Assembly (NCBI GenBank): GCA_910586755.1
Contig: CAJUJM010000109.1
Location: 1 to 14,594, forward strand
Direction: 5' to 3'
DNA length: 14,594 bases
From: an uncultured Lachnospiraceae bacterium
Lineage (GTDB): Bacteria; Bacillota; Clostridia; Lachnospirales; Lachnospiraceae
Shown: piece after piece, positions 1 through 6,485 of the stretch
Position numbering within the stretch: position 1 is the stretch's first letter
Layout: every line of letters starts with the position of its first letter
Notes under the pieces: model-generated
Databases searched by the model: none
The model's input: the letters and a program-made list of their open reading frames with translations, nothing else
Told to the model about the DNA's origin: nothing
Program-made: the position numbers and the translations under genes

Positions 1-263
1 AAAAGAGGATTTTCCTTATCGCCGAACTTCTTGCCGGTGATTTCCTCCATCTTGGTAATGTACTCCATAATCTGACCCATAATTTCGTCATTGATTACGC
101 GGCCGTCCTCATAATACTGAGTACAAGCCTCGGTGGTAATGGTAAAGCCCTGGGGAACGGGAAGACCTAAATTGGTCATCTCAGCCAGGTTTGCGCCCTT
201 ACCGCCTAACAGGTTTCTCATGTCGGCATTGCCTTCTTTGAACAAATAAACCCATTTTGCCAT
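1..263 (-). CDS. ppdK: Pyruvate, phosphate dikinase, N-terminal fragment (cut by window edge)
   Basis: PPDK interconverts pyruvate, ATP and phosphate with phosphoenolpyruvate, AMP and pyrophosphate in the cytoplasm; in anaerobes it often works in the glycolytic direction or in PEP recycling. Only the first 87 codons are present. They begin MAKWVYLFKEG and contain the glycine-rich stretch LLGGKGANLAEM (about residues 18-29) and the segment LGLPVPQGFTITTEAC, both typical of the N-terminal ATP-grasp nucleotide-binding domain of PPDK. The ATG at 261-263 is preceded by AGGAGG with a 9-nt spacer, so the start is well supported. The gene has its own promoter and a long structured leader, and is separated from the upstream fliB-like gene by a terminator. 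The related PEP synthase is less likely because the start of the protein matches PPDK closely. The phosphohistidine and PEP-binding domains lie outside the window. Confidence 0.95.
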   Translation of the reverse strand, partial: MAKWVYLFKEGNADMRNLLGGKGANLAEMTNLGLPVPQGFTITTEACTQYYEDGRVINDEIMGQIMEYITKMEEITGKKFGDKENPL

Positions 264-297
264 CGATAAATTCCTCCTAAAAGTTTAAGTGTGGCAA

Positions 298-327
298 CCG
301 GAATCTGCTGCAAAACTGCGCTTCCGG
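298..327 (-). other. Leader hairpin 2 of ppdK
   Basis: CCGGAA at 298-303 and TTCCGG at 322-327 form a perfect 6-bp stem about 20 nt upstream of the ppdK ribosome binding site. Its loop holds GCGCAG and TGCAGC segments that could pair further. There is no T-tract, so it is not a terminator. It could affect mRNA stability or translation. Confidence 0.45.
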
Positions 328-328
328 C

Positions 329-350
329 TGTGCGTCTTTACAAGCGCACA
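329..350 (-). other. Leader hairpin 1 of ppdK, competing with the long hairpin
   Basis: TGTGCG (329-334) and CGCACA (345-350) form a perfect 6-bp stem with a 10-nt loop. Bases 340-350 also belong to the arm of the long hairpin at 340-408, so both structures cannot form at once. Confidence 0.4.
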
Positions 351-408
351 TATAGAAAAACCCTTAAGGCTTGTCTACTCTTGGGGGTTCTTTTATACAT
401 GCGCTTGC
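340..408 (-). promoter_or_regulatory. Long 24-position hairpin in the ppdK 5' leader
   Basis: The arms 340-363 and 385-408 are near-perfect inverted repeats around a 21-nt loop. Read as minus-strand RNA (the ppdK transcript), 23 of 24 positions can pair, 19 as Watson-Crick and 4 as G-U, with one A-C mismatch. Read as plus-strand RNA, the four G-U positions become A-C mismatches. The hairpin would begin about 14 nt after the predicted transcription start. Part of the 3' arm reads GGGTTTTTC in the transcript direction, so the inner part resembles a weak terminator or attenuator. The function is unknown. Confidence 0.55.
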
Positions 409-428
409 CATTAACGTCTATCGTAAAT

Positions 429-456
429 ATTATAGCATAATTTCATTTACCGTAAA
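429..456 (-). promoter_or_regulatory. Predicted sigma-A promoter of ppdK
   Basis: On the minus strand the -35 box TTTACG (451-456) is followed by a 16-bp spacer and a consensus -10 box TATAAT (429-434). Transcription would start near 422, giving an untranslated leader of about 158 nt before the ppdK ATG. It lies just downstream of the terminator of the preceding gene, as expected for an independent unit. Confidence 0.7.
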
Positions 457-478
457 GAGATTTCCCTTTTGATTTACC

Positions 479-538
479 AAAAAAATGCAGGTTTTTCAGC
501 CCCTTTTTGCTGTAAGAGCTTACAAATCCCTGCATTTT
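479..538 (-). terminator. Intrinsic terminator after the sugar-uptake/fliB-like gene cluster
   Basis: In the minus direction AAAATGCAGG (538 to 529) pairs with CCTGCATTTT (491 to 482), and the transcript runs into seven consecutive T (485 to 479). The 37-nt interior can form smaller hairpins (TGTAA/TTACA around 511-524 and CAGC/GCTG around 497-512), so the structure is branched rather than a simple stem-loop. It lies about 70 nt after the stop codon at 606. The stretch 539-605 between them shows nothing recognisable. Confidence 0.75.
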
Positions 539-605
539 CGAGTATCTGTTTTGTATTCGGATTTGCGATTTTTCTGCCGCTTTTCACCATTCCTTTCCTG
601 CGAAT

Positions 606-1736
606 TTAGCCGGATGGCAAGAGGACGCAGGCTATAAAACTGTTCAGGTCAAATTCTCTTTTTGATGCCAGCTTTTTTTCCAGATATTCCAGATTCCGCG
701 CCTCATGCTCAACTTGTCTGGCATAAATATGGAGAAATTCAGGCAGCTCTTCCTCCAGCCATTCTTCCATCTGCTTCAGTACCAGGCAGTGGTAAACCGC
801 CAGCTTAGCTTTGGTAAACACATCATCATCATAGGCTGCGCCCAGCAGGTACAAATCCAGATAGGTGACCAGCAGATGCTCATAGCAAGTCTCTCTTTTC
901 CCTTCAGCAGTATCTTCGCTGGCTGCCCCTGGAGAAGCCGGGGGAGCCCAATGGTTCATACGGGATAAGCAGTTTTTCCAGCTTCTGCTGGCAGGCGGCA
1001 GTTCCCATAAAAGATCCAACATTCCGGCCAACAGACGGTTTCGGCTCCGGCTGTCTGTCCGGCAGGAATCCAGACGATGTAAAAGAGGGGAGCTCTTTTG
1101 TCTCACAGCAGAACGGTATTTTTCCAATACATCCGCAACGGATTCCAGCCTGGGCCGGTCCTGATAGGTTCCCACCCTGGACTGGACATCATGAGCCATA
1201 GCCAGCACCGCCGCCATACGAACCTCCAGAGGCAGGGCCCTGTCCTGACTGATTTGAATTGCAGTATTCCGAACCGCAAGAAGAACAGAAACAAACTCCT
1301 CTTCTACCTCTTCCTCGGGCCGGGCGCTTTTGGGAAGTTCTCTTTCTATAAACTCAATAGGTTCCTTTTGGCTTAGCATTAACTCTACGGCAGCCGGGCA
1401 GGACAGGGACAAAGACCATTCTCTTCTGGATCCGTACTCTTCTGCATGGCGGGGATAACGGCGGCAGGCACTGCAGAGCATATCTGCTCCTTTTTCCTTT
1501 TGAAGGCGGCATAATCCCTGTTCCAAAAACGGGCAGACTCCATCCCGGAAAGTCAGTGTTTTGCCGGAAAAATCGATCCAGCGCCTTAAGGGCCTTTTTA
1601 AAGGGCCTTTCTCTGTACGGTAGCGCTGTAAAGTCTTTGGATCTACCTGAATCTCCCACCCCTGGCAGCAGGTGTCCGGGCACTTATCTGCCAGGCAGGA
1701 AAATCGGGGCATATAAGATGCAAAACGTGTTATCAT
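606..1736 (-). CDS. FliB-like (flagellin lysine N-methylase family) cysteine-cluster protein
   Basis: The N-terminus carries a family-typical cysteine cluster: C14, C19, C23, C24 (CLADKCPDTCCQGW), then C68 and C76 (CPFLEQGLC) and C91 in CRRYPR, followed by SLSLSCPAAVELML. This order matches the FliB/YkgJ-type family, whose named member methylates flagellin lysines; the cysteines probably bind a metal or iron-sulfur centre. The middle is helical and acidic, and the C-terminal part (YEHLLVTYLDLYLL) also fits the family. The chosen ATG at 1736 has GGGAG 8 nt upstream; a GTG at 1751 in the same frame would add five residues, but its Shine-Dalgarno is only about 2 nt away. The ATG lies 25 nt after the lacZ stop, so the gene is probably translated from the same mRNA. 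No flagellar gene is in the window, so the substrate here is unknown and the methylase activity is an annotation by family only. Confidence 0.8.
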   Translation of the reverse strand: MITRFASYMPRFSCLADKCPDTCCQGWEIQVDPKTLQRYRTEKGPLKRPLRRWIDFSGKTLTFRDGVCPFLEQGLCRLQKEKGADMLCSACRRYPRHAEEYGSRREWSLSLSCPAAVELMLSQKEPIEFIERELPKSARPEEEVEEEFVSVLLAVRNTAIQISQDRALPLEVRMAAVLAMAHDVQSRVGTYQDRPRLESVADVLEKYRSAVRQKSSPLLHRLDSCRTDSRSRNRLLAGMLDLLWELPPASRSWKNCLSRMNHWAPPASPGAASEDTAEGKRETCYEHLLVTYLDLYLLGAAYDDDVFTKAKLAVYHCLVLKQMEEWLEEELPEFLHIYARQVEHEARNLEYLEKKLASKREFDLNSFIACVLLPSG

Positions 1737-1761
1737 AAAACCGTCTCCCACAGCCTCCCAT

Positions 1762-4578
1762 CTACCGGGTAATAATAAAGGTAAATTCTATGTCCTGTTC
1801 TGCAGATACCCGATAAGCTTCTTCTACATCGCAGCCCCAGCTGTCAATTCCGCCGACTCCCCGCATCGCTGCCAGAACAGACACCACGGTACGTCTGGGC
1901 TCCGGCAGTTCTTCTTTGTGCAGGGCGCTTTCCAGCTCCTGTGGCGTATAGGGAAGGGCGCTGAAATGGAACGGCGTCTCCCCTGCCATAACGATTTTTA
2001 AGCACTCTTCTTCCGAAGCATAAAGCTTCATCCACACGGTATCCATATGGCAGCCGTATTCCTGAGGAACCAGGTAATCCGGCTTTTGGGGAACGCTTTC
2101 CCAGATACCGAATTTGCCGCCCTTTTTCCGATCCGGATAAGTCTCGCCGCTAAGGCCCTGCCACTCTGTTTTCACAGCCGAAAACGGTACAGAAAACCGA
2201 AGTCCCAACAGCGGAAGTTCCGGCAGGCCTGTCTGTCCAAAATAATGGGTGTGTACCCGGATGGAACCGGAGGCATCTACGGTGTAAGATACTTCCACTT
2301 TGGCAGCCGGATTGATGCAGGTCTCATACTGATAAGTAATAGAAACCTGGTTTTCCCTTTCCTCTGCCTGCCAGCCGGTACAGTTGATAAATTGATCCGC
2401 AGCCGCCCACAAGGCGCTCTTTTTATCGAATCCGCTTCCCTTGTCATTTTCCGTAGTGGCGCGCCAGAATGCAGGCATGGCCGGACGGTAAAACCACTCT
2501 GTGTCTCCGTAAACCAGGGATACAATACCGTGCTGGGCATAGGAAAAAATCACATGGAAATCCTGTCCCTTTACTCCCAGGTTCACATCTCCCCGGATCA
2601 CCGTAAGAGGCTTTTCGGGAGCCGTCTCATGGGACAGGGCCTCTGTTTTCATTTGCTTTAGCGCCGCTTTGGCCGCCAGCTCATTCGCCTCGTCCCATTC
2701 CAGGCGTTCCTTTTTGCTCTTGTACCAGTAGCGCACCTCCTGCATAGCCGGTTTTTCACTGCGGTCGGCAAAAACAATCCCATTTCCGCTAAAGGCATAG
2801 TCCGTGGGCCGGTCATCAAAGTCTCCGCCATAGCCCAGAACTTCCCTGCCGTCTACGTCCCTGCGGTAAATTGCCTGATCAATGTAGTCCCAGATAAATC
2901 CTCCCTGATACATGGGGAACTCTTCCAAAAGGCGGATATAGCTTTCCATACCGCCTATGGAGTTGCCCATATCGTGCATGTATTCGCAGAGCAGGAAGGG
3001 CTTTTCCGGATTATTTTCCAGATACTCCCTTACCTCCCAGGGCTTGGCATACATCCGGCTCTCCACATCGCTGATATCGTCAAATTCCCGGTTCCAGAAT
3101 ACGCCCTCATAGTGTACTACCCTGGAAGGATCCGTGTCATGGAAATAACGGCTCATAGCCCGGATACATTCTCCGGCATAGGACTCGTTTCCGCAGGACC
3201 ACCACAAAATACAGGCATGGTTTTTATCTCTTTCCAGCATAGAGGCCGCCCGATCCAGCACACATTCTTTCCACTGAGGCAGGCTTCCCGGCACGTTCCA
3301 GGAAGGCTCGCAAATGCTCATTTTCTGCCAGGATCCGTGGCTCTCCAGATTGGTTTCATCCATAACATAGATACCATTTTCATCGCACAATTTATACCAC
3401 AGGCTCTGGTTGGGATAATGGCATGTCCGGACAGCATTGATATTGTTTTTCTTGAGAATCTCAATATCTGCCAGCATATCCTCTTTGGTGATGGAACGGC
3501 CCCGGCGGGGATTCCATTCATGACGGTTCACACCGTTTATGATAATCCGCTGTCCGTTTATCTCCATGATTTTATTTTTGATCTCAAAGCGGCGGAAGCC
3601 CACAGAATAAGGGATAATCTCCTGAAGCTGCCCTTCCGGCCCATAGACACTGATTTCCAACTGATAGAGATAGGGATTTTCACTGCTCCAACGGTTTATT
3701 TCCGGAAGCTGCGCCTCCCCGATGAGGATGTACTCCCCCTCCTGGATGCCAGGTGTTTTAGCCCAGTCTCCGGACAAAACAGTCTTATCTTCCCGATCCT
3801 TTAACTTCCAGGAAACAGACATATTTTCCCCCGAAACCTTCACTCTTAACCGAAAGTCCCCCGTGGTATAATCCCCTTTCAGTCCGGCCTGAACCCACAG
3901 ATCTTCTATGTGGCATTCCGGCTTGGCAAACAGGTACACATCCCGAAAAATCCCGGAAAACCGGAAGAAATCCTGATCTTCCAGCCAGGCAGCGCTGGAG
4001 CGCTTGTACACCTCCACGCACAGCCGGTTGCCGGTATCCCTTATCGCGCCGGTCAGGTCAAATTCTGAAGGAGTAAAGGTATCCTCACTATATCCGATAA
4101 ACTCACCATTCAGCCACAGGAAAAAGGCCTGTTCCACACCCTGGAAAGAAATGCACACCCGCTTACCGCAAAGGGGCTTTTCCAGGTCAAAAACTGTTAC
4201 ATAAGATCCCACCGGATCATAATCCCAGTCAATATGAGGCGGACGCAGAAACGTGCGCCCGTCCCAGGGATACATGGTATTGATATAGTGAATCCTGTCA
4301 TAGCCCTGAAGCTCTATATGGCCCGGAACCTCAATCGTTCCAAAGCCGGAATCATCATAATCTTCTCTGTAAAAATCCGCCGGCCGTTCTGCGGGACACT
4401 TGGAAAAGGCAAAGCGCCATTGACCATTCAAAGATTGATACAAACTTCTGTTATCGGTTTCTTTGTCCTCCCTTGTTTCGTAGCAGACATGATCCGAATG
4501 AGCATCCAGGCGGTTTACCCGAAAAACTTCCGGATCCTCCAGCCAGGTTAAATTGGGGCATGTGATTTTCTCTTTCAT
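1762..4578 (-). CDS. lacZ: Beta-galactosidase, GH2 family (LacZ type), short form
   Basis: Predicted cytoplasmic hydrolase of terminal beta-galactosides such as lactose; there is no signal peptide. Domain order: sugar-binding jelly roll (about 40-215, with LEDQDFFRFSGIFRDV), immunoglobulin-like domain (220-330), TIM barrel (335-620) and the C-terminal Bgal_small_N domain (about 660-935). Catalytic signatures are intact: NGVNRHEW (348-355), CHYPNQSLWYKLCDE, acid/base E465 in SCGNES, nucleophile E532 in CEYMHDMGNS, and QGGFIWDYIDQ. DSWG near residue 912 matches the DSW region of E. coli LacZ. At 938 residues it is about 85 shorter than E. coli LacZ: the barrel is joined to the C-terminal domain by a charged linker of about 40 residues, and the usual domain 4 is missing. 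Start ATG has AAGGAG 9 nt upstream. It follows the permease genes, which fits import and intracellular cleavage; another beta-galactoside is also possible. Confidence 0.93.
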   Translation of the reverse strand: MKEKITCPNLTWLEDPEVFRVNRLDAHSDHVCYETREDKETDNRSLYQSLNGQWRFAFSKCPAERPADFYREDYDDSGFGTIEVPGHIELQGYDRIHYINTMYPWDGRTFLRPPHIDWDYDPVGSYVTVFDLEKPLCGKRVCISFQGVEQAFFLWLNGEFIGYSEDTFTPSEFDLTGAIRDTGNRLCVEVYKRSSAAWLEDQDFFRFSGIFRDVYLFAKPECHIEDLWVQAGLKGDYTTGDFRLRVKVSGENMSVSWKLKDREDKTVLSGDWAKTPGIQEGEYILIGEAQLPEINRWSSENPYLYQLEISVYGPEGQLQEIIPYSVGFRRFEIKNKIMEINGQRIIINGVNRHEWNPRRGRSITKEDMLADIEILKKNNINAVRTCHYPNQSLWYKLCDENGIYVMDETNLESHGSWQKMSICEPSWNVPGSLPQWKECVLDRAASMLERDKNHACILWWSCGNESYAGECIRAMSRYFHDTDPSRVVHYEGVFWNREFDDISDVESRMYAKPWEVREYLENNPEKPFLLCEYMHDMGNSIGGMESYIRLLEEFPMYQGGFIWDYIDQAIYRRDVDGREVLGYGGDFDDRPTDYAFSGNGIVFADRSEKPAMQEVRYWYKSKKERLEWDEANELAAKAALKQMKTEALSHETAPEKPLTVIRGDVNLGVKGQDFHVIFSYAQHGIVSLVYGDTEWFYRPAMPAFWRATTENDKGSGFDKKSALWAAADQFINCTGWQAEERENQVSITYQYETCINPAAKVEVSYTVDASGSIRVHTHYFGQTGLPELPLLGLRFSVPFSAVKTEWQGLSGETYPDRKKGGKFGIWESVPQKPDYLVPQEYGCHMDTVWMKLYASEEECLKIVMAGETPFHFSALPYTPQELESALHKEELPEPRRTVVSVLAAMRGVGGIDSWGCDVEEAYRVSAEQDIEFTFIITR

Positions 4579-4581
4579 AAC

Positions 4582-4655
4582 GTGTTTCTCCTTTTTTTGC
4601 CCTGCTTTTTGGGCATACAGGTATACCCGTAGGGTGCTTCTCCTTTTTTGCCCTG
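4582..4655 (-). repeat. Duplicated Shine-Dalgarno segment upstream of lacZ
   Basis: Two near-identical copies lie in tandem: 4582-4604 and 4634-4655, about 52 bp apart. Each reads CAGGGCA, an A-run, GGAGAA, then a purine and CAC in the minus direction; they differ in the length of the A-run and one base. The copy next to lacZ supplies its ribosome binding site. The upstream copy has no start codon at a usable distance. The whole gap 4579-4676 between the permease stop and lacZ shows nothing else except short GC-rich complementary stretches. Confidence 0.7.
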
Positions 4656-4676
4656 TGAAAGGCTACTGTAAATATT

Positions 4677-5513
4677 TTACTCCTTAACCGCCCCTGCGGC
4701 AATACCTGCCAGAATATATTTTTGGAAAAACAGGTAAATCAAAATCGTAGGCAGCATAATGATAATAATACCGGCCGCCAGGCTCTGCCAGGATCCCTGC
4801 TGGGCATTGGCATAATTCATCAGAAAGGTAGTGAGAGTCCGCAGTCCGTTTTTGGGCATGTACAAGTACGGAATGTACATATCATTGATAATATTGATGG
4901 CCTTGATAATAATAACCGTGGCTGTGGCGGGAGCTAAAAGCGGGAAAATAATCCGCACAAATAATTCAAAATACCCGCAGCCGTCCAGCAGGGCGCTTTC
5001 GTCCAGGGACACAGGCAGGGTGGAGATAAATTGCCGGTAAATATAAAGCTGCATCAGATCCGATGCCACATAGATAATAATGGGCGCTCCCAGAGAGTTG
5101 TAAAGCCCAAGTCCGTTGATAATCTTAAATCTGGCAATTTCGGTTACAAAGGTAGGAATCAACATTCCGGCAAAAAACAGTCCTACAATGATTTTCTTAA
5201 AACGGAACTGGAATCTCTCAATAATAAATGCCGTTATGGTTCCGAACAATACATTGAAAAAGATGCTGATCACCAGAATAATACCGGTATTTTTAAAGCC
5301 TACCAGCAGGTATTTATCATTTAAAACCTTTCGAAAGTTTTCCAGAGTAAACCTGCTCTTTGGCGGCAGCAGCAGGGGAGAAATCTTTACCATATCTCCC
5401 TTGGTTTTAAAAGCGGCAAACAGCACCAATACAATAGGCGCTAATACAATGGCTACCATAATAAGGCATAAAAGCTGCTTCAGAAGCTGGGACAGGACTT
5501 TTTTCGTTCTCAT
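4677..5513 (-). CDS. Carbohydrate ABC transporter permease, MalG/LacG type
   Basis: Inner-membrane subunit of a CUT1-family sugar importer that works with the other permease, the lipoprotein and an ATPase. At 278 residues it has the usual length and about six predicted membrane helices (first about 10-34). The cytoplasmic EAA loop that docks with the ATPase is at about 172-191: ESALLDGCGYFELFVRIIFP. The C-terminus (GIAAGAVKE) is typical of the MalG branch. The ATG at 5513 is preferred: it lies two bases after the upstream stop and has AAGGAG about 10 nt upstream, inside the end of the preceding gene. An in-frame GTG at 5519 overlaps that stop but is too near the Shine-Dalgarno. No ATPase gene is nearby, which is common for these clusters, where one shared ATPase serves many importers. 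The exact sugar cannot be read from the sequence; the neighbouring lacZ suggests a beta-galactoside. Confidence 0.92.
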   Translation of the reverse strand: MRTKKVLSQLLKQLLCLIMVAIVLAPIVLVLFAAFKTKGDMVKISPLLLPPKSRFTLENFRKVLNDKYLLVGFKNTGIILVISIFFNVLFGTITAFIIERFQFRFKKIIVGLFFAGMLIPTFVTEIARFKIINGLGLYNSLGAPIIIYVASDLMQLYIYRQFISTLPVSLDESALLDGCGYFELFVRIIFPLLAPATATVIIIKAINIINDMYIPYLYMPKNGLRTLTTFLMNYANAQQGSWQSLAAGIIIIMLPTILIYLFFQKYILAGIAAGAVKE

Positions 5514-5515
5514 AA

Positions 5516-6406
5516 TCACTTGTCTCCTTTCAGAATCAGTCCATGGATAATCTTATTCTGTACCACATAGATCACCACAATCATCACCATAATGGCCACT
5601 GCCATAGTAGAAGCCAGGCCAAAATTTGAGAAGGTAAAGGCAGTTTTAATGGTGTACAGCGTAAAGGTAGATGAGGCATAGCCTGGCCCGCCTGCAGTCA
5701 TAACAAAGGGGATATCAAATACCTGAAGGGCGCCCCGGATATTGTCAAACAGGACAAAGTCCACCATCAGCATAATCGCCGGAATCTGAATGTACTGAAA
5801 CATCTGCCAGGCATTGGCCCCGTCCACTCTGGCTGCTTCCTGAACATCCTGAGGAAGAGACTGGAGAGCTGCCATAAACAGAATTACATGGTAGCCGGAA
5901 AATCTCCACAGAGATACAAAAGCCAGTACAAAATTGACGATCTTCGGATCTGACAGCCAGTTCCTGGACAGCATACTTAAATGAAAGACCTTTAAGATTT
6001 CGTCAAAAGCTCCGTTAATAGGAGAAAAAAAGTAAGAGAATGCATAGGAAATGGCAACTCCATTGATAATATAAGGCATAAATACCATGGTTTTGTAAAG
6101 TTTGGCCGCCCGCAGCCTGGAAGTCAGCAGAACCGCAAATGCCAGCTCCACTGGTATCATTAAAAGATGGGTGAAAAAGTATACTGCATTGTTCCGTAAA
6201 GACTGCCATAAATCTTTATTTTTAAACATCGAAATATAGTTTCCAAATCCAATAAACTTGCTGGTTTCCGAATATCCGTCCCAGTCGGTAAAGCTCATCC
6301 GGAACAAATCAATCGCCGGAAATACAACAAAACATACCAGCAGGATGCTGGGAATAATAAGAGACAGCAGGATAAAACGTCTTTTTTTCTTTGCAAGGGA
6401 ATTCAT
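5516..6406 (-). CDS. Carbohydrate ABC transporter permease, MalF/UgpA type
   Basis: Second membrane subunit of the CUT1 sugar importer, 296 residues. A first helix (about 11-34) is followed by the segment FRMSFTDWDGYS and then the transport domain with five more helices. The EAA loop is at about 190-209: EAARVDGANAWQMFQYIQIP, a close match to the family consensus that contacts the ATPase. AGGAGG lies just upstream of the ATG at 6406 with normal spacing, a strong initiation site. The preceding gene, encoding the binding protein, is separated from it by an intrinsic terminator at 6424-6456, so permease mRNA probably comes from read-through and should be less abundant than binding-protein mRNA. 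The stop codon lies two bases before the ATG of the second permease, which suggests coupled translation. Confidence 0.93.
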   Translation of the reverse strand: MNSLAKKKRRFILLSLIIPSILLVCFVVFPAIDLFRMSFTDWDGYSETSKFIGFGNYISMFKNKDLWQSLRNNAVYFFTHLLMIPVELAFAVLLTSRLRAAKLYKTMVFMPYIINGVAISYAFSYFFSPINGAFDEILKVFHLSMLSRNWLSDPKIVNFVLAFVSLWRFSGYHVILFMAALQSLPQDVQEAARVDGANAWQMFQYIQIPAIMLMVDFVLFDNIRGALQVFDIPFVMTAGGPGYASSTFTLYTIKTAFTFSNFGLASTMAVAIMVMIVVIYVVQNKIIHGLILKGDK

Positions 6407-6423
6407 TGGCTTCCTCCTCTTTT

Positions 6424-6456
6424 AAAAAAGGACTGCTGCGTTATCTGCAGCAGCCC
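6424..6456 (-). terminator. Intrinsic terminator between binding protein and permeases
   Basis: In the minus direction GGGCTGCTGC (6456 to 6447) pairs with GCAGCAGTCC (6439 to 6430) over 10 positions including one G-U pair, with a 7-nt loop, and is followed at once by six T (6429 to 6424). It sits between the binding-protein stop and the ribosome binding site of the first permease. Partial read-through would give an excess of binding protein over membrane subunits, a common arrangement in such operons. Confidence 0.85.
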
Positions 6457-6485
6457 CTTATGTTCCGGTCCGACAGTGTCTGTTT

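Noticed and set aside
1588..1610. Direct repeat AAGGGCCTTT in the fliB-like gene, sharing GGGCCTTT with the region upstream of glnA
   Set aside because: It falls in codons for a basic KGPLKRPLRR stretch and is well explained by coding; an 8-mer shared between distant places is weak evidence.
1736..1751. GTG at 1751 as start of the fliB-like gene
   Set aside because: Its Shine-Dalgarno is only about 2 nt away, while ATG at 1736 has GGGAG at 8 nt and starts where the family normally starts.
2974..3804. 276-codon open frame on the plus strand
   Set aside because: It lies wholly antisense to lacZ, which has full catalytic motifs; the translated product shows no family signature and there is no good ribosome binding site. 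It is a by-product of lacZ codon use.
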